A stretch of DNA of 64,000 nt from Damh-18 sp036275695 (GTDB lineage Bacteria > Patescibacteriota > Minisyncoccia > Phycocordibacterales > UBA918), in NCBI GenBank assembly GCA_036275695.1, contig DASUDI010000021.1, forward strand, positions 13,569 through 77,568, given 5' to 3'. A program made the translations under genes and the position numbers. Below, piece by piece: positions 16,284 through 22,815 of the stretch. Every line of letters starts with the position of its first letter. Position 1 is the stretch's first letter. Under the pieces are notes generated by a model. That model was not told the DNA's origin. It did no database searches and saw only the letters and a list, made by a program, of their open reading frames with translations.

Positions 16284-16296
16284 GCCCGTTTCGGGC
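16284..16296 (-). promoter_or_regulatory. Hairpin plus U-run in the typA leader (possible attenuator)
   Basis: In the short leader between the predicted start site (about 16304) and the typA ATG (16272) the RNA would read GCCCG-AAA-CGGGC and then AUUUUUAUUUU directly before AUG. That is the layout of a weak intrinsic terminator, or of a 5' stem that protects the message. Which role it plays cannot be told from sequence. Confidence 0.4.
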
Positions 16297-16310
16297 TGGA
16301 ATATGGCTCT

Positions 16311-16339
16311 ATAATACTAATAATACGTATTTTCGTCAA
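16311..16339 (-). promoter_or_regulatory. Sigma-70-like promoter of typA
   Basis: TTGACG, 17-nt spacer, TATTAT on the minus strand; the best -35/-10 pair in the window. The predicted leader is about 32 nt. Confidence 0.65.
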
Positions 16340-16368
16340 GTTCAAACTATCGCCTTCTGGTATTGATA

Positions 16369-16377
16369 TGGTAAAAT
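16369..16377 (+). promoter_or_regulatory. Extended -10 promoter of the 16384 gene
   Basis: TGG-TAAAAT on the plus strand, then six bases and the ATG at 16384. This leaderless-type spacing is here on the plus strand, so the pattern is not a strand artefact. Confidence 0.55.
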
Positions 16378-16383
16378 ATACTT

Positions 16384-16704
16384 ATGAGCGAAATTCGCGG
16401 TGGGACGCATACGACCCTTACTGAAACTTCGGAAGAAGTGGTTCGCGTACTCACATTAATCCCTGGTGTTACAAAAATAGCGCCCGGAGTTATAAGTTCA
16501 GAGCGCTCGAAAGGTGGAAAGCGATATATCACTGCCTCATTTACTAATGCTGGCATGGAGTTACTTATTGTGGGTCAGGGAGCCCAAAAAGTCGCAGTGC
16601 ACTGTAACCCCGACATTGCTCCTTATATTTATGCCACACTTTCTCAACATAAAGTCCTAAAAAATTATACATTCAGGACTCGCGTACGGCGACCAGGTCT
16701 CTGA
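16384..16704 (+). CDS. Small conserved protein, DUF2103-like
   Basis: A 106-aa basic protein. It contains GGTHTTLTETSEEVV, IPGVTKIAPGVISSERSKGGK and a beta-rich stretch VAVHCNP, a layout that recalls DUF2103 (a predicted metal-binding family with a His-rich start and an IPG..I..GxI motif). It ends in the basic FRTRVRRPGL. No signal peptide. Its 3' end overlaps the convergent GIY-YIG gene by 32 nt. The family link is tentative and the role is unknown; a nucleic-acid-binding function is possible given the charge. Confidence 0.65.
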   Translation: MSEIRGGTHTTLTETSEEVVRVLTLIPGVTKIAPGVISSERSKGGKRYITASFTNAGMELLIVGQGAQKVAVHCNPDIAPYIYATLSQHKVLKNYTFRTRVRRPGL

Positions 16705-16936
16705 TTAGTATTTCCTTCTGTTTCCTCGAAAGTTTTTTAATGCGAGCTTCTTCTTTTTGCGCCTCACTTCGCGTGAGTGCGTACGATACGTGAAACATTT
16801 TTTTGACTCCATGAGTACGTGTGTATTTTGCACTATGCTTGTCGCTCAGGTGTTCCCTAAAACGTCTTTCAAGGTTGGTGGAAATTCCCGTATAAAGCGT
16901 GTCGTCCTTGCATTTAATGATGTATACGTACCACAT
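16673..16936 (-). CDS. GIY-YIG domain nuclease-like protein (YhbQ/UPF0213 type)
   Basis: An 87-aa single-domain protein. It has MWYVYIIKCKDDTLYTGIS with the GIY-YIG pair as YVY/YTG, the conserved Arg in NLERRFREH, and a helix with the metal-binding Glu in RSEAQKEEARIKKLSR. These small proteins are related to the UvrC N-domain and to Slx1. Cellular role is not settled; a repair or structure-specific nuclease function is inferred from the family. ATG 16936 is preferred over 16954 because a TATACT box ends 6 nt upstream of it. Confidence 0.88.
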   Translation of the reverse strand: MWYVYIIKCKDDTLYTGISTNLERRFREHLSDKHSAKYTRTHGVKKMFHVSYALTRSEAQKEEARIKKLSRKQKEILIRDLVAVRES

Positions 16937-16942
16937 GCATTG

Positions 16943-16948
16943 AGTATA
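16943..16948 (-). promoter_or_regulatory. -10 box of the GIY-YIG gene
   Basis: TATACT, then six bases, then ATG 16936. The longer alternative start at 16954 would lie upstream of this box. Confidence 0.5.
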
Positions 16949-16997
16949 CTGCATTTATTTTTCGTACCTGCAATGTAACTGTTTACTGTAAGAGATA

Positions 16998-18098
16998 TTA
17001 TCCTACCATGAACTCAATCACATCACCGTCATGTACAATATACTCCTTGCCCTCGGTGCGTAATTTTCCTTGTTCTCGTGCTTTTGCAAATGAGCCCGCA
17101 CGCACTAAGTCATCAAAAGTTACAACCTGAGCGCGAATGTATCGCGTTTTAAAATCAGTGTGGATTGCAGCTCCCGCCTCAGGACCTGACGCTCCGATAG
17201 GAACGGTCCACGCGCGCGTTTCTTTCTCGCCTGTGGTGAAATATGACATGAGACCGAGTCGGTGGTAGCACGCGCGAATGAGCGTATCAATACCCGAGTC
17301 TAGCGTCGCGTATTCGCGACGAAACATAACTTTTTCCTCTTCATCAAGATCCCTAAGCTCATGCTCCACGCCCGCATCAATAATGACATACTCAGAGTTG
17401 GTCTCATCCATGAAATTCATAAGTTCTACCCAACGCTCATCATTAGTTTCGTCAAAATTATACGCGCCATGTTTCTTATTGAGTACATAAAGTATTTTTT
17501 TCATGGTAAGCAAATGAAGGTGCTTTATACTATTACGCTCACTATCTTCAAATTCAAAAGAGCGCGCAAGTCTCCCTGTTTCCAAGTGCCGACCAAGGCG
17601 TGTGAGAAGTTCATATTCAGTACTCGCATCCTTGTCGCCGCGCTTTGCGTCACGCTCCACGTTGATAAGGCGTTTTGAAACCGTTTCCGCGTCCGCCATA
17701 ATGAGTTCAAGATTAATTACCTCAATGTCTGACATGGGGTCTACCGCACCCGAGACGTGTACTACATCTGAGTCCTCAAAAATGCGCACCACTTCTGCAA
17801 TCATGTCTACTTCACGAATATTTGCAAGAAATTTATTACCAAGTCCTTCTCCTGCGGATGCACCCTTCACAAGTCCCGCAATATCAACAAATTCAACAAT
17901 TGCGGGTATGACTTTCTCTGACCCTGAAAGATTTGAAAGTGTCGCGAGGCGAGGGTCGGGTACCGCAACGATACCGACAGAGGGGTCGATAGTACAAAAC
18001 GGATAGTTTTCCGCAGGTACTGAGTTTTTAGTAAGCGCATTAAATAAAGTGCTCTTCCCCACATTTGGGAGACCGACAATTCCGACTGATAGTGACAT
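16998..18098 (-). CDS. ychF: Ribosome-associated Obg-like ATPase YchF
   Basis: A 366-aa P-loop protein of the Obg/OLA1 group. It shows GLPNVGKSTLFNALT, the switch region PFCTIDPSVGIV, DIAGLVKGASAGEGLGNKFL with the NKF motif, a coiled-coil insertion (about 125-200), and a C-terminal TGS domain ending DGDVIEFMVG. Length is normal. The base-specificity motif (NxxE in YchF, explaining ATP preference) appears as LNKKHG, without the Glu. It is a stand-alone gene with a weak TAGTCT box 6 nt before the start. Confidence 0.96.
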   Translation of the reverse strand: MSLSVGIVGLPNVGKSTLFNALTKNSVPAENYPFCTIDPSVGIVAVPDPRLATLSNLSGSEKVIPAIVEFVDIAGLVKGASAGEGLGNKFLANIREVDMIAEVVRIFEDSDVVHVSGAVDPMSDIEVINLELIMADAETVSKRLINVERDAKRGDKDASTEYELLTRLGRHLETGRLARSFEFEDSERNSIKHLHLLTMKKILYVLNKKHGAYNFDETNDERWVELMNFMDETNSEYVIIDAGVEHELRDLDEEEKVMFRREYATLDSGIDTLIRACYHRLGLMSYFTTGEKETRAWTVPIGASGPEAGAAIHTDFKTRYIRAQVVTFDDLVRAGSFAKAREQGKLRTEGKEYIVHDGDVIEFMVG

Positions 18099-18264
18099 GG
18101 TGCTAGACTACCAGAATTTCAAATAAAAATACAGTGTTTAAAATAATTCAAAAGTGTGCTCTTTTTTAATCAACCTAAATACAGTGGACTTCAATACAAT
18201 CGTGTGATAATTTTTTATAAATTTGTACATTCAGTTTGTTCTTTATAACTAAGTGAGGTATGAC

Positions 18265-18750
18265 ATGGGGTACGCTCCTACACTCGGTGGCCTTTATAAA
18301 TTACAGGAATTTCTCACCCAACATGGTCACGAAATGCCCATTTTTTTTATGGACATTGATAACGCCACCGCGGGATATGAATGGTCACTTTCTAGTCAGC
18401 GTCAAGGTAGAAAAATTACAATTGAACGCGCAATCAAGAAGTACGGTAAAACATCAGCTGTAATGAATGTTAAACTCAGCAGTGAATGCGAGAGGCGTTC
18501 CATAATTTTTTCCTCACCCACACATCTATCACTCAACAACCACTGCGAACGCGACGTAATTTCACCACGTATGCCATCAGTAGTACTTAGCTATGTGGCA
18601 CGAGAAAATGAATTTCTCCACTTTGTAAGTGGAAAAGATATTCACTCAAAAATCATTAATCTCTCGCGATGGGGAAAAGAAGACGTCACGCGAGGCGACC
18701 GAATACTCTTTAGTTTGTTTCCGTGGTACTACGCAAAAAAGTCATTTTAA
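18265..18750 (+). CDS. Hypothetical protein (161 aa), unrecognised
   Basis: A soluble 161-aa protein with no signal, membrane helix or family I recognise. It starts MGYAPTLGGLYKL and contains FMDIDNATAGYEW, GRKITIERAIKKYGKT and an aromatic, basic end (FPWYYAKKSF). The ATG at 18265 is chosen because AAGTGAGG, one of the few Shine-Dalgarno-like sites here, lies six bases upstream; a GTG at 18253 in frame overlaps that site. It is an isolated plus-strand gene with an AT-rich upstream region (18099-18252, no clear promoter) and a strong terminator. Confidence 0.6.
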   Translation: MGYAPTLGGLYKLQEFLTQHGHEMPIFFMDIDNATAGYEWSLSSQRQGRKITIERAIKKYGKTSAVMNVKLSSECERRSIIFSSPTHLSLNNHCERDVISPRMPSVVLSYVARENEFLHFVSGKDIHSKIINLSRWGKEDVTRGDRILFSLFPWYYAKKSF

Positions 18751-18762
18751 ACGCATAACTAC

Positions 18763-18797
18763 AAGTCCCCCGACAAAATGCCGGGGGACTTAATTTT
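18763..18797. terminator. Strong terminator between convergent genes
   Basis: AAGTCCCCCG, a nine-base loop, CGGGGGACTT and then AATTTTTA. It follows the plus-strand gene ending at 18750 and lies 15 nt before the stop of the minus-strand gene at 18812. Confidence 0.85.
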
Positions 18798-18811
18798 TAA
18801 AATAAATATCG

Positions 18812-19387
18812 CTACATTCCCTTTGTACCTAAGTGATGGACTTTAACAATCCAGCGATTAAGTATTTTTTCCTCAACACGTTCGGATGGACCGAAAACAC
18901 TTACATGTGTTTTTATTCCTGCAAAGCCAAGAATGCCATGTGTAATTTCGTTAGTGAAGTCACCAAATTTCCACCATGTTTTAAATGGTGAGTGCGTTCC
19001 AGCGACAACAATTACTCGCGCTGTTTTGCCCTTGAGTCTTTGAACAAGTTTTTTAGTTTGTTTGTCAAAATTGAATGCGAATCCAGGTAACCACATGCGG
19101 TCAAAAAGACCCTTTAAAACTGCGGGCATAGTGCACCACCAGTTTGGATAGATAAAGACGACATGATCAGCCTGAATAATTTCCTCTTGAAGATGTATGA
19201 GGTCTGGTTCGAGTGCTTGTATTTCTCGATATCCCGCGTGAAGAATTGGATCAAATTTAAGATCACTTATGTTTACTCGTTCAACATCAAAACCGGCGTC
19301 TTTCGCGCCACTCACATACGCATCTGCGAGCTTACCCGTAAAAGAATCGGTGTGAGGATTCCCCAGAAAAACTAGAATTTTTTTCAT
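18812..19387 (-). CDS. NAD(P)H:quinone oxidoreductase-like flavodoxin-fold protein
   Basis: A 191-aa member of the KefG/MdaB/NQO family, which reduces quinones with an FMN or FAD cofactor. Visible motifs: KILVFLGNPHTDSFTGKLAD (phosphate loop), HVVFIYPNWWCTMPAVLKG (FMN isoalloxazine loop and dimer face) and the later VVAGTHSP with a hydrophobic C-terminal helix. No signal peptide, so cytosolic. It might recycle quinones used by DsbB, but nothing in the context shows this. Stand-alone gene. Confidence 0.88.
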   Translation of the reverse strand: MKKILVFLGNPHTDSFTGKLADAYVSGAKDAGFDVERVNISDLKFDPILHAGYREIQALEPDLIHLQEEIIQADHVVFIYPNWWCTMPAVLKGLFDRMWLPGFAFNFDKQTKKLVQRLKGKTARVIVVAGTHSPFKTWWKFGDFTNEITHGILGFAGIKTHVSVFGPSERVEEKILNRWIVKVHHLGTKGM

Positions 19388-19454
19388 AACAATTTACAAC
19401 ATCTTATCATACGTAAGAAACGTAAAAGATGTATTCGTGTGTATTGTGGATATA

Positions 19455-19754
19455 TTATCTATGTATCGTGCCATTAGGGTTGAATTGTGTAGCGCTTCGA
19501 TTTTGCGTTTGTGGCATTTTATCACCCATGAGTGCTTGCAATTCTGCTTGATACTTTGGTAACACCTTCATAGCTGCTGCCATTTGATCTTTTCCACCTT
19601 TCATTTCTGCCTGAATTTCAAGAGCGATTTTTTCAAATAATTTTGGATCTTTTTCTACCATAGTCATGATGAGTTCTTGTTGATCCTTTGGCACATCCTT
19701 GAGTTGTTTCTCAAGAAGTTTACGCATCATGAAATTTTTTGCTTTACCTAACAT
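19455..19754 (-). CDS. Small helical hypothetical protein
   Basis: A 99-aa, Lys/Met/Gln-rich protein predicted to be nearly all helix in residues 1-75 (RKLLEKQLKDVPKDQQELI, KDPKLFEKIALEIQAEMK), followed by a Thr/Gln/Asn-rich tail. No membrane helix, signal or catalytic motif. Proteins of this kind are common and unannotated in Parcubacteria. Support for a real gene comes from its TGA-TATAAT promoter 8 nt before the ATG. Function unknown. Confidence 0.6.
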   Translation of the reverse strand: MLGKAKNFMMRKLLEKQLKDVPKDQQELIMTMVEKDPKLFEKIALEIQAEMKGGKDQMAAAMKVLPKYQAELQALMGDKMPQTQNRSATQFNPNGTIHR

Positions 19755-19762
19755 AGATGTAA

Positions 19763-19771
19763 ATTATATCA
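19763..19771 (-). promoter_or_regulatory. Extended -10 promoter of the small helical protein gene
   Basis: TGA-TATAAT followed by eight bases and ATG 19754. Confidence 0.55.
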
Positions 19772-19842
19772 GAAAGTACGCGGTACACAAAGTACTCGTT
19801 ATTATGTTTTTGTAGTTATTACGCTCTATCCTGCTTGTGTAT

Positions 19843-19870
19843 TTTACAGGTACTTAAAACGTGATATATT
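19843..19870 (+). promoter_or_regulatory. Promoter of the zinc-ribbon protein gene
   Basis: TTTACA, 16-nt spacer, TATATT on the plus strand; leader about 23 nt, with a GGAGG site at 19890-19894. Confidence 0.4.
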
Positions 19871-19899
19871 TTGTTGGGTTTATTTTAATGGAGGTTCTA

Positions 19900-20121
19900 A
19901 TGACTGCGGGGAGTTCCTTGAATTTTAAGCAACGCAAAACCGTGTGCGACTGCGGTCGTCCACTACGACTTACGAACACTGATGGTGTGTGTGGGGCGTG
20001 TGCGTTAAAGAATGGTGCCATTGTGGGCGTACTTGGGCAAGATTCGCCTGAAACTCGCTCCTATGGGAAGCCACACTCTGCACGAGCGTGGTATAGCGCA
20101 AGGCAAGAGCGAAGTTTGTGA
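19900..20121 (+). CDS. Small zinc-ribbon-like protein (73 aa)
   Basis: A 73-aa protein with a Cys4 cluster: VCDCGRPLRLTNTDGVCGAC, a C-x-C...C-x2-C knuckle expected to bind one zinc. The rest is polar, with a basic C-terminus (HSARAWYSARQERS). The start at 19900 is fixed by GGAGG five bases upstream; the longer frame to a GTG at 19861 would run through the promoter. It has its own promoter and terminator. Likely a small nucleic-acid- or protein-binding factor; no family recognised. Confidence 0.65.
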   Translation: MTAGSSLNFKQRKTVCDCGRPLRLTNTDGVCGACALKNGAIVGVLGQDSPETRSYGKPHSARAWYSARQERSL

Positions 20122-20168
20122 TAAAAACACCCCCTTACACAAGGTGACAAGGGGGTGTTTTTTTTATT
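20122..20168. terminator. Bidirectional terminator, end of ATP synthase operon
   Basis: AAAAACACCCCCTT, loop, AAGGGGGTGTTTTTTT. It lies between the zinc-ribbon gene (plus, ends 20121) and atpC (minus, ends 20177) and has A and T runs on both sides, so it can stop both transcripts. Confidence 0.9.
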
Positions 20169-20176
20169 TTTAAAAC

Positions 20177-20425
20177 TTACACAAGTATAGTGACTTTGTT
20201 TGAGTTAATTTCAAGCACTCCTTTTTGAATTTCAAAGGTTCTCTCAGTATCAGGAGTCACGACACGGATGGTACCTTCGCGTAGCATAGAGATGAGTGGT
20301 GCGTGGTGGGCGAGTATCGTCATCACTCCTTCACTTCCGGGGACAGTCACTGAAATTGCATCACCTGAGAATAGTTGTGAATCGACTTTTGATATGACAA
20401 GTCTTAATTTTTTTACATCTGACAT
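20177..20425 (-). CDS. atpC: F1Fo ATP synthase epsilon subunit
   Basis: An 82-aa epsilon subunit from ATG 20425, one base after the atpD stop. It contains only the N-terminal beta-sandwich (FSGDAISVTVPGSEGVMTILAHHAPLISML, split; then GTIRVV and a C-terminal strand). The two-helix C-terminal domain that inhibits hydrolysis in most bacteria (total about 135 aa) is absent, so epsilon-type autoinhibition is not expected. Last gene of the operon, followed by a strong terminator. Confidence 0.93.
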   Translation of the reverse strand: MSDVKKLRLVISKVDSQLFSGDAISVTVPGSEGVMTILAHHAPLISMLREGTIRVVTPDTERTFEIQKGVLEINSNKVTILV

Positions 20426-20426
20426 A

Positions 20427-21803
20427 CTATTTGCCTGTGGCAAGAACCTCGTCTATACCACCCTTCATATAGAAATCTTGCTCATTTCGGTCATCATGTT
20501 TGCCATCAAGGATTTCACCAAATCCTCGTATAGTTTCCGCGAGAGAGACATACGCACCCGGCGCACCCGTAAATACTTCAGCAACAGAAAAAGGTTGTGA
20601 GAGAAACTTTTGAATTTTCCGAGCTCGGAATACGGTAACTTTATCATCATCGGAAAGTTCCTCGATTCCAAGAATCGCAATAATATCTTGTAAGTCCTTA
20701 TAGCGTTGCAGTATGAGTTTGACTCCTTGCGCCACGCGGTAGTGCTCAGTACCCACAATTTGAGGATCAAGTGCCGACGAGTTACTTTCAAGTGGGTCAA
20801 TCGCGGGGTAAATGCCGAGTGAAGCAAGTGCGCGAGAAAGTACCACTGTTGAGTCAAGGTGTGAAAATGTTGTCGCGGGCGCGGGGTCAGTGAGGTCATC
20901 AGCAGGTACATATACCGCCTGAACTGAGGTGATTGAACCTTTTTTTGTTGAGGTGATTCGTTCTTGCATTTTACCCATTTCCTCCGCAAGTGTTGGTTGG
21001 TATCCTACCGCTGAAGAAACGCGGCCCAGCAATGATGAAACCTCTTGTCCTGCCTGCGTAAAGCGAAACACGTTATCCATGAAGAAGAGCACGTCTTTAC
21101 CACCGAGGTCACGCAATGCCTCAGCCATGGTGAGACCGGTAAGTCCTACGCGCGCGCGTGCACCAGGAACTTCGTTCATCTGCCCAAATACAAGTGCGGT
21201 TTTGTCGAGTACGCCTGAATCTTTCATCTCATGGTATAAATCATTTCCTTCACGGACACGTTCGCCTACACCCGCAAAGACTGAGTACCCTCCGTGTTCA
21301 GATGCGACATTGTGAATGAGTTCCTGTATAAGTACGGTTTTTCCTACACCTGCGCCTCCAAAGAGACCGACCTTACCTCCTTTAATAAAAGGAGCAAGTA
21401 GGTCCACAGATTTAATACCGGTCTCAAAAACCTCCATTGAGGTGGACTGTTCAATAAACGCGGGAGCTTCTTGGTGAATTCCCCGTGTCTCAGTAGCAGA
21501 AAGATTACTCCCAGCATCAAGTGTTTGTCCAAGAACGTTAAAAAGTCTCCCCAGCGTCTGTTCACCAACTGGGACAGAAATTGCACCTCCTGTGTCCAAC
21601 ACCTCAAGCCCTCGTTCTAAGCCCTGTGTGTCTTCCATTGCTATGGCGCGCACACGGTCAAGACCTAGATGTTGAGCAACCTCGAGCACAATCTCTGAGT
21701 CGCCATGTTTCACGCGAAGAGCGTTAAGAAGCTCGGGTACCCCCTCAGGAAAATGAACATCAACGACAGGGCCAATAATTTGTGTAATGATTCCTTTTTT
21801 CAT
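20427..21803 (-). CDS. atpD: F1Fo ATP synthase beta subunit
   Basis: Catalytic subunit of F1 (458 aa). Walker A GGAGVGKTVLIQELI near residue 150, the catalytic Glu in GVGERVREGNDLYHEM, Walker B VLFFMDNVFRFTQAG, where the DELSEED-class family usually has LLFIDNIFRF, and the adenine-binding C-terminal half (PFSVAEVFTG). The DELSEED lever appears as EELSDDD. All catalytic features are intact. It is separated from atpG by 95 nt with a hairpin, unusual in this otherwise tightly packed operon. Confidence 0.98.
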   Translation of the reverse strand: MKKGIITQIIGPVVDVHFPEGVPELLNALRVKHGDSEIVLEVAQHLGLDRVRAIAMEDTQGLERGLEVLDTGGAISVPVGEQTLGRLFNVLGQTLDAGSNLSATETRGIHQEAPAFIEQSTSMEVFETGIKSVDLLAPFIKGGKVGLFGGAGVGKTVLIQELIHNVASEHGGYSVFAGVGERVREGNDLYHEMKDSGVLDKTALVFGQMNEVPGARARVGLTGLTMAEALRDLGGKDVLFFMDNVFRFTQAGQEVSSLLGRVSSAVGYQPTLAEEMGKMQERITSTKKGSITSVQAVYVPADDLTDPAPATTFSHLDSTVVLSRALASLGIYPAIDPLESNSSALDPQIVGTEHYRVAQGVKLILQRYKDLQDIIAILGIEELSDDDKVTVFRARKIQKFLSQPFSVAEVFTGAPGAYVSLAETIRGFGEILDGKHDDRNEQDFYMKGGIDEVLATGK

Positions 21804-21846
21804 ACGTTCTCTTTGCTGTCTTATAATAACCTTCCTTGCGTCTCAT

Positions 21847-21895
21847 AAACGCTGTATGCGACACATCACCTGTGTGGTGTGTCGGAACAGTGTTT
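21847..21895 (-). other. Intercistronic hairpin between atpG and atpD
   Basis: An inverted repeat centred near 21871: inner arms CGACACATCAC / GTGGTGTGTCG with outer arms AAACGCTG / CAGTGTTT. On the mRNA strand there are two A-C mismatches, and no U-run follows, so it is not a normal terminator. It starts 4 nt after the atpG stop and may mark RNA processing or set the higher yield of beta relative to gamma. Confidence 0.45.
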
Positions 21896-21898
21896 ATT

Positions 21899-22807
21899 CT
21901 ATCGCTGCATCGCTTCGATACCTCCCGTAATCTCTGACACCTCTGCGGTAATCATTGCCTGGCGCTCTTTGTTGTAGAGTAACGTCAGAGAACGCACCAT
22001 ATCTTTTGTTTTATCAGTTGCGTTTTTCATTGCAATCATGCGCGCTGAATGCTCCGAGGCTTTATTTTCGAGAAGCGCGTGATACACCATAATTTCTACA
22101 ATAAGTGCAAATATCACATCGAAAAGTGCGGTGGGTGGCTGTTCAGTAATGTACACAACAGGTGAGGATGGTGACGCATCATTACTATATCTACCTTCTC
22201 GTGGAAGAATATCGTGAACCATCCTTCTTACTTCATCAGGCACCACAGGAAGAATTTGATGCGTTCGGGGATGCTGTTCAAATGTTGAGATGAAATTTTG
22301 GAATACTATGTGTACGGTATGATATGTGTTCGAAGAAAACGCGTTGAGGATGTGTGTTACGGTTGATTGCACGTCAGTAATCTGTATGTCGTCAGAAATA
22401 TTGATAAAGTGTCGCGGTACTACATATCCTCGATTTTTGAAGTACTCGTATCCCTTTTTCCCAAAAGCAACAATTTCAACTTCATTTTTATTGTAGTGCG
22501 AGATATGCGACTCAGCCTCCTTGATGACCGCACTATTGAGGTTTCCCGCGAGCCCCTTATCTGACGTAACAACAATTACACAATGATGCGTTCCCGCACC
22601 GGGCGTGAGGAAACTGTGCGACTGTGCGTCATGGCTGCGAGAAATGTTTTCAAGAATACGAAACGCCGCCTCGGCAAAATGACGTCCTTCAAGCGCTCGT
22701 TGCTGACTTTTGCGCATTTTAACCGCAGAAACCGCCTCCATTGCCTTGGTGACTTTTCCTGTTTTCTGTGTTGCGATTATTTTGTTTTTAACGTGTTTTA
22801 GTGCCAT
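21899..22807 (-). CDS. atpG: F1Fo ATP synthase gamma subunit
   Basis: The 302-aa rotor stalk of F1. The N-terminal helix is typical (VTKAMEAVSAVKMRKSQQRAL), the middle Rossmann-like domain has VVTSDKGLAGNLNSAV, and the C-terminal helix shows SARMIAMKNATDKTKDMV and LYNKERQAMITAEVSEI, the conserved end that sits in the alpha-beta crown. Slightly longer than average because of a central insertion. Starts 8 nt after the atpA stop. Confidence 0.97.
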   Translation of the reverse strand: MALKHVKNKIIATQKTGKVTKAMEAVSAVKMRKSQQRALEGRHFAEAAFRILENISRSHDAQSHSFLTPGAGTHHCVIVVTSDKGLAGNLNSAVIKEAESHISHYNKNEVEIVAFGKKGYEYFKNRGYVVPRHFINISDDIQITDVQSTVTHILNAFSSNTYHTVHIVFQNFISTFEQHPRTHQILPVVPDEVRRMVHDILPREGRYSNDASPSSPVVYITEQPPTALFDVIFALIVEIMVYHALLENKASEHSARMIAMKNATDKTKDMVRSLTLLYNKERQAMITAEVSEITGGIEAMQR

Positions 22808-22815
22808 GGAGCCAG

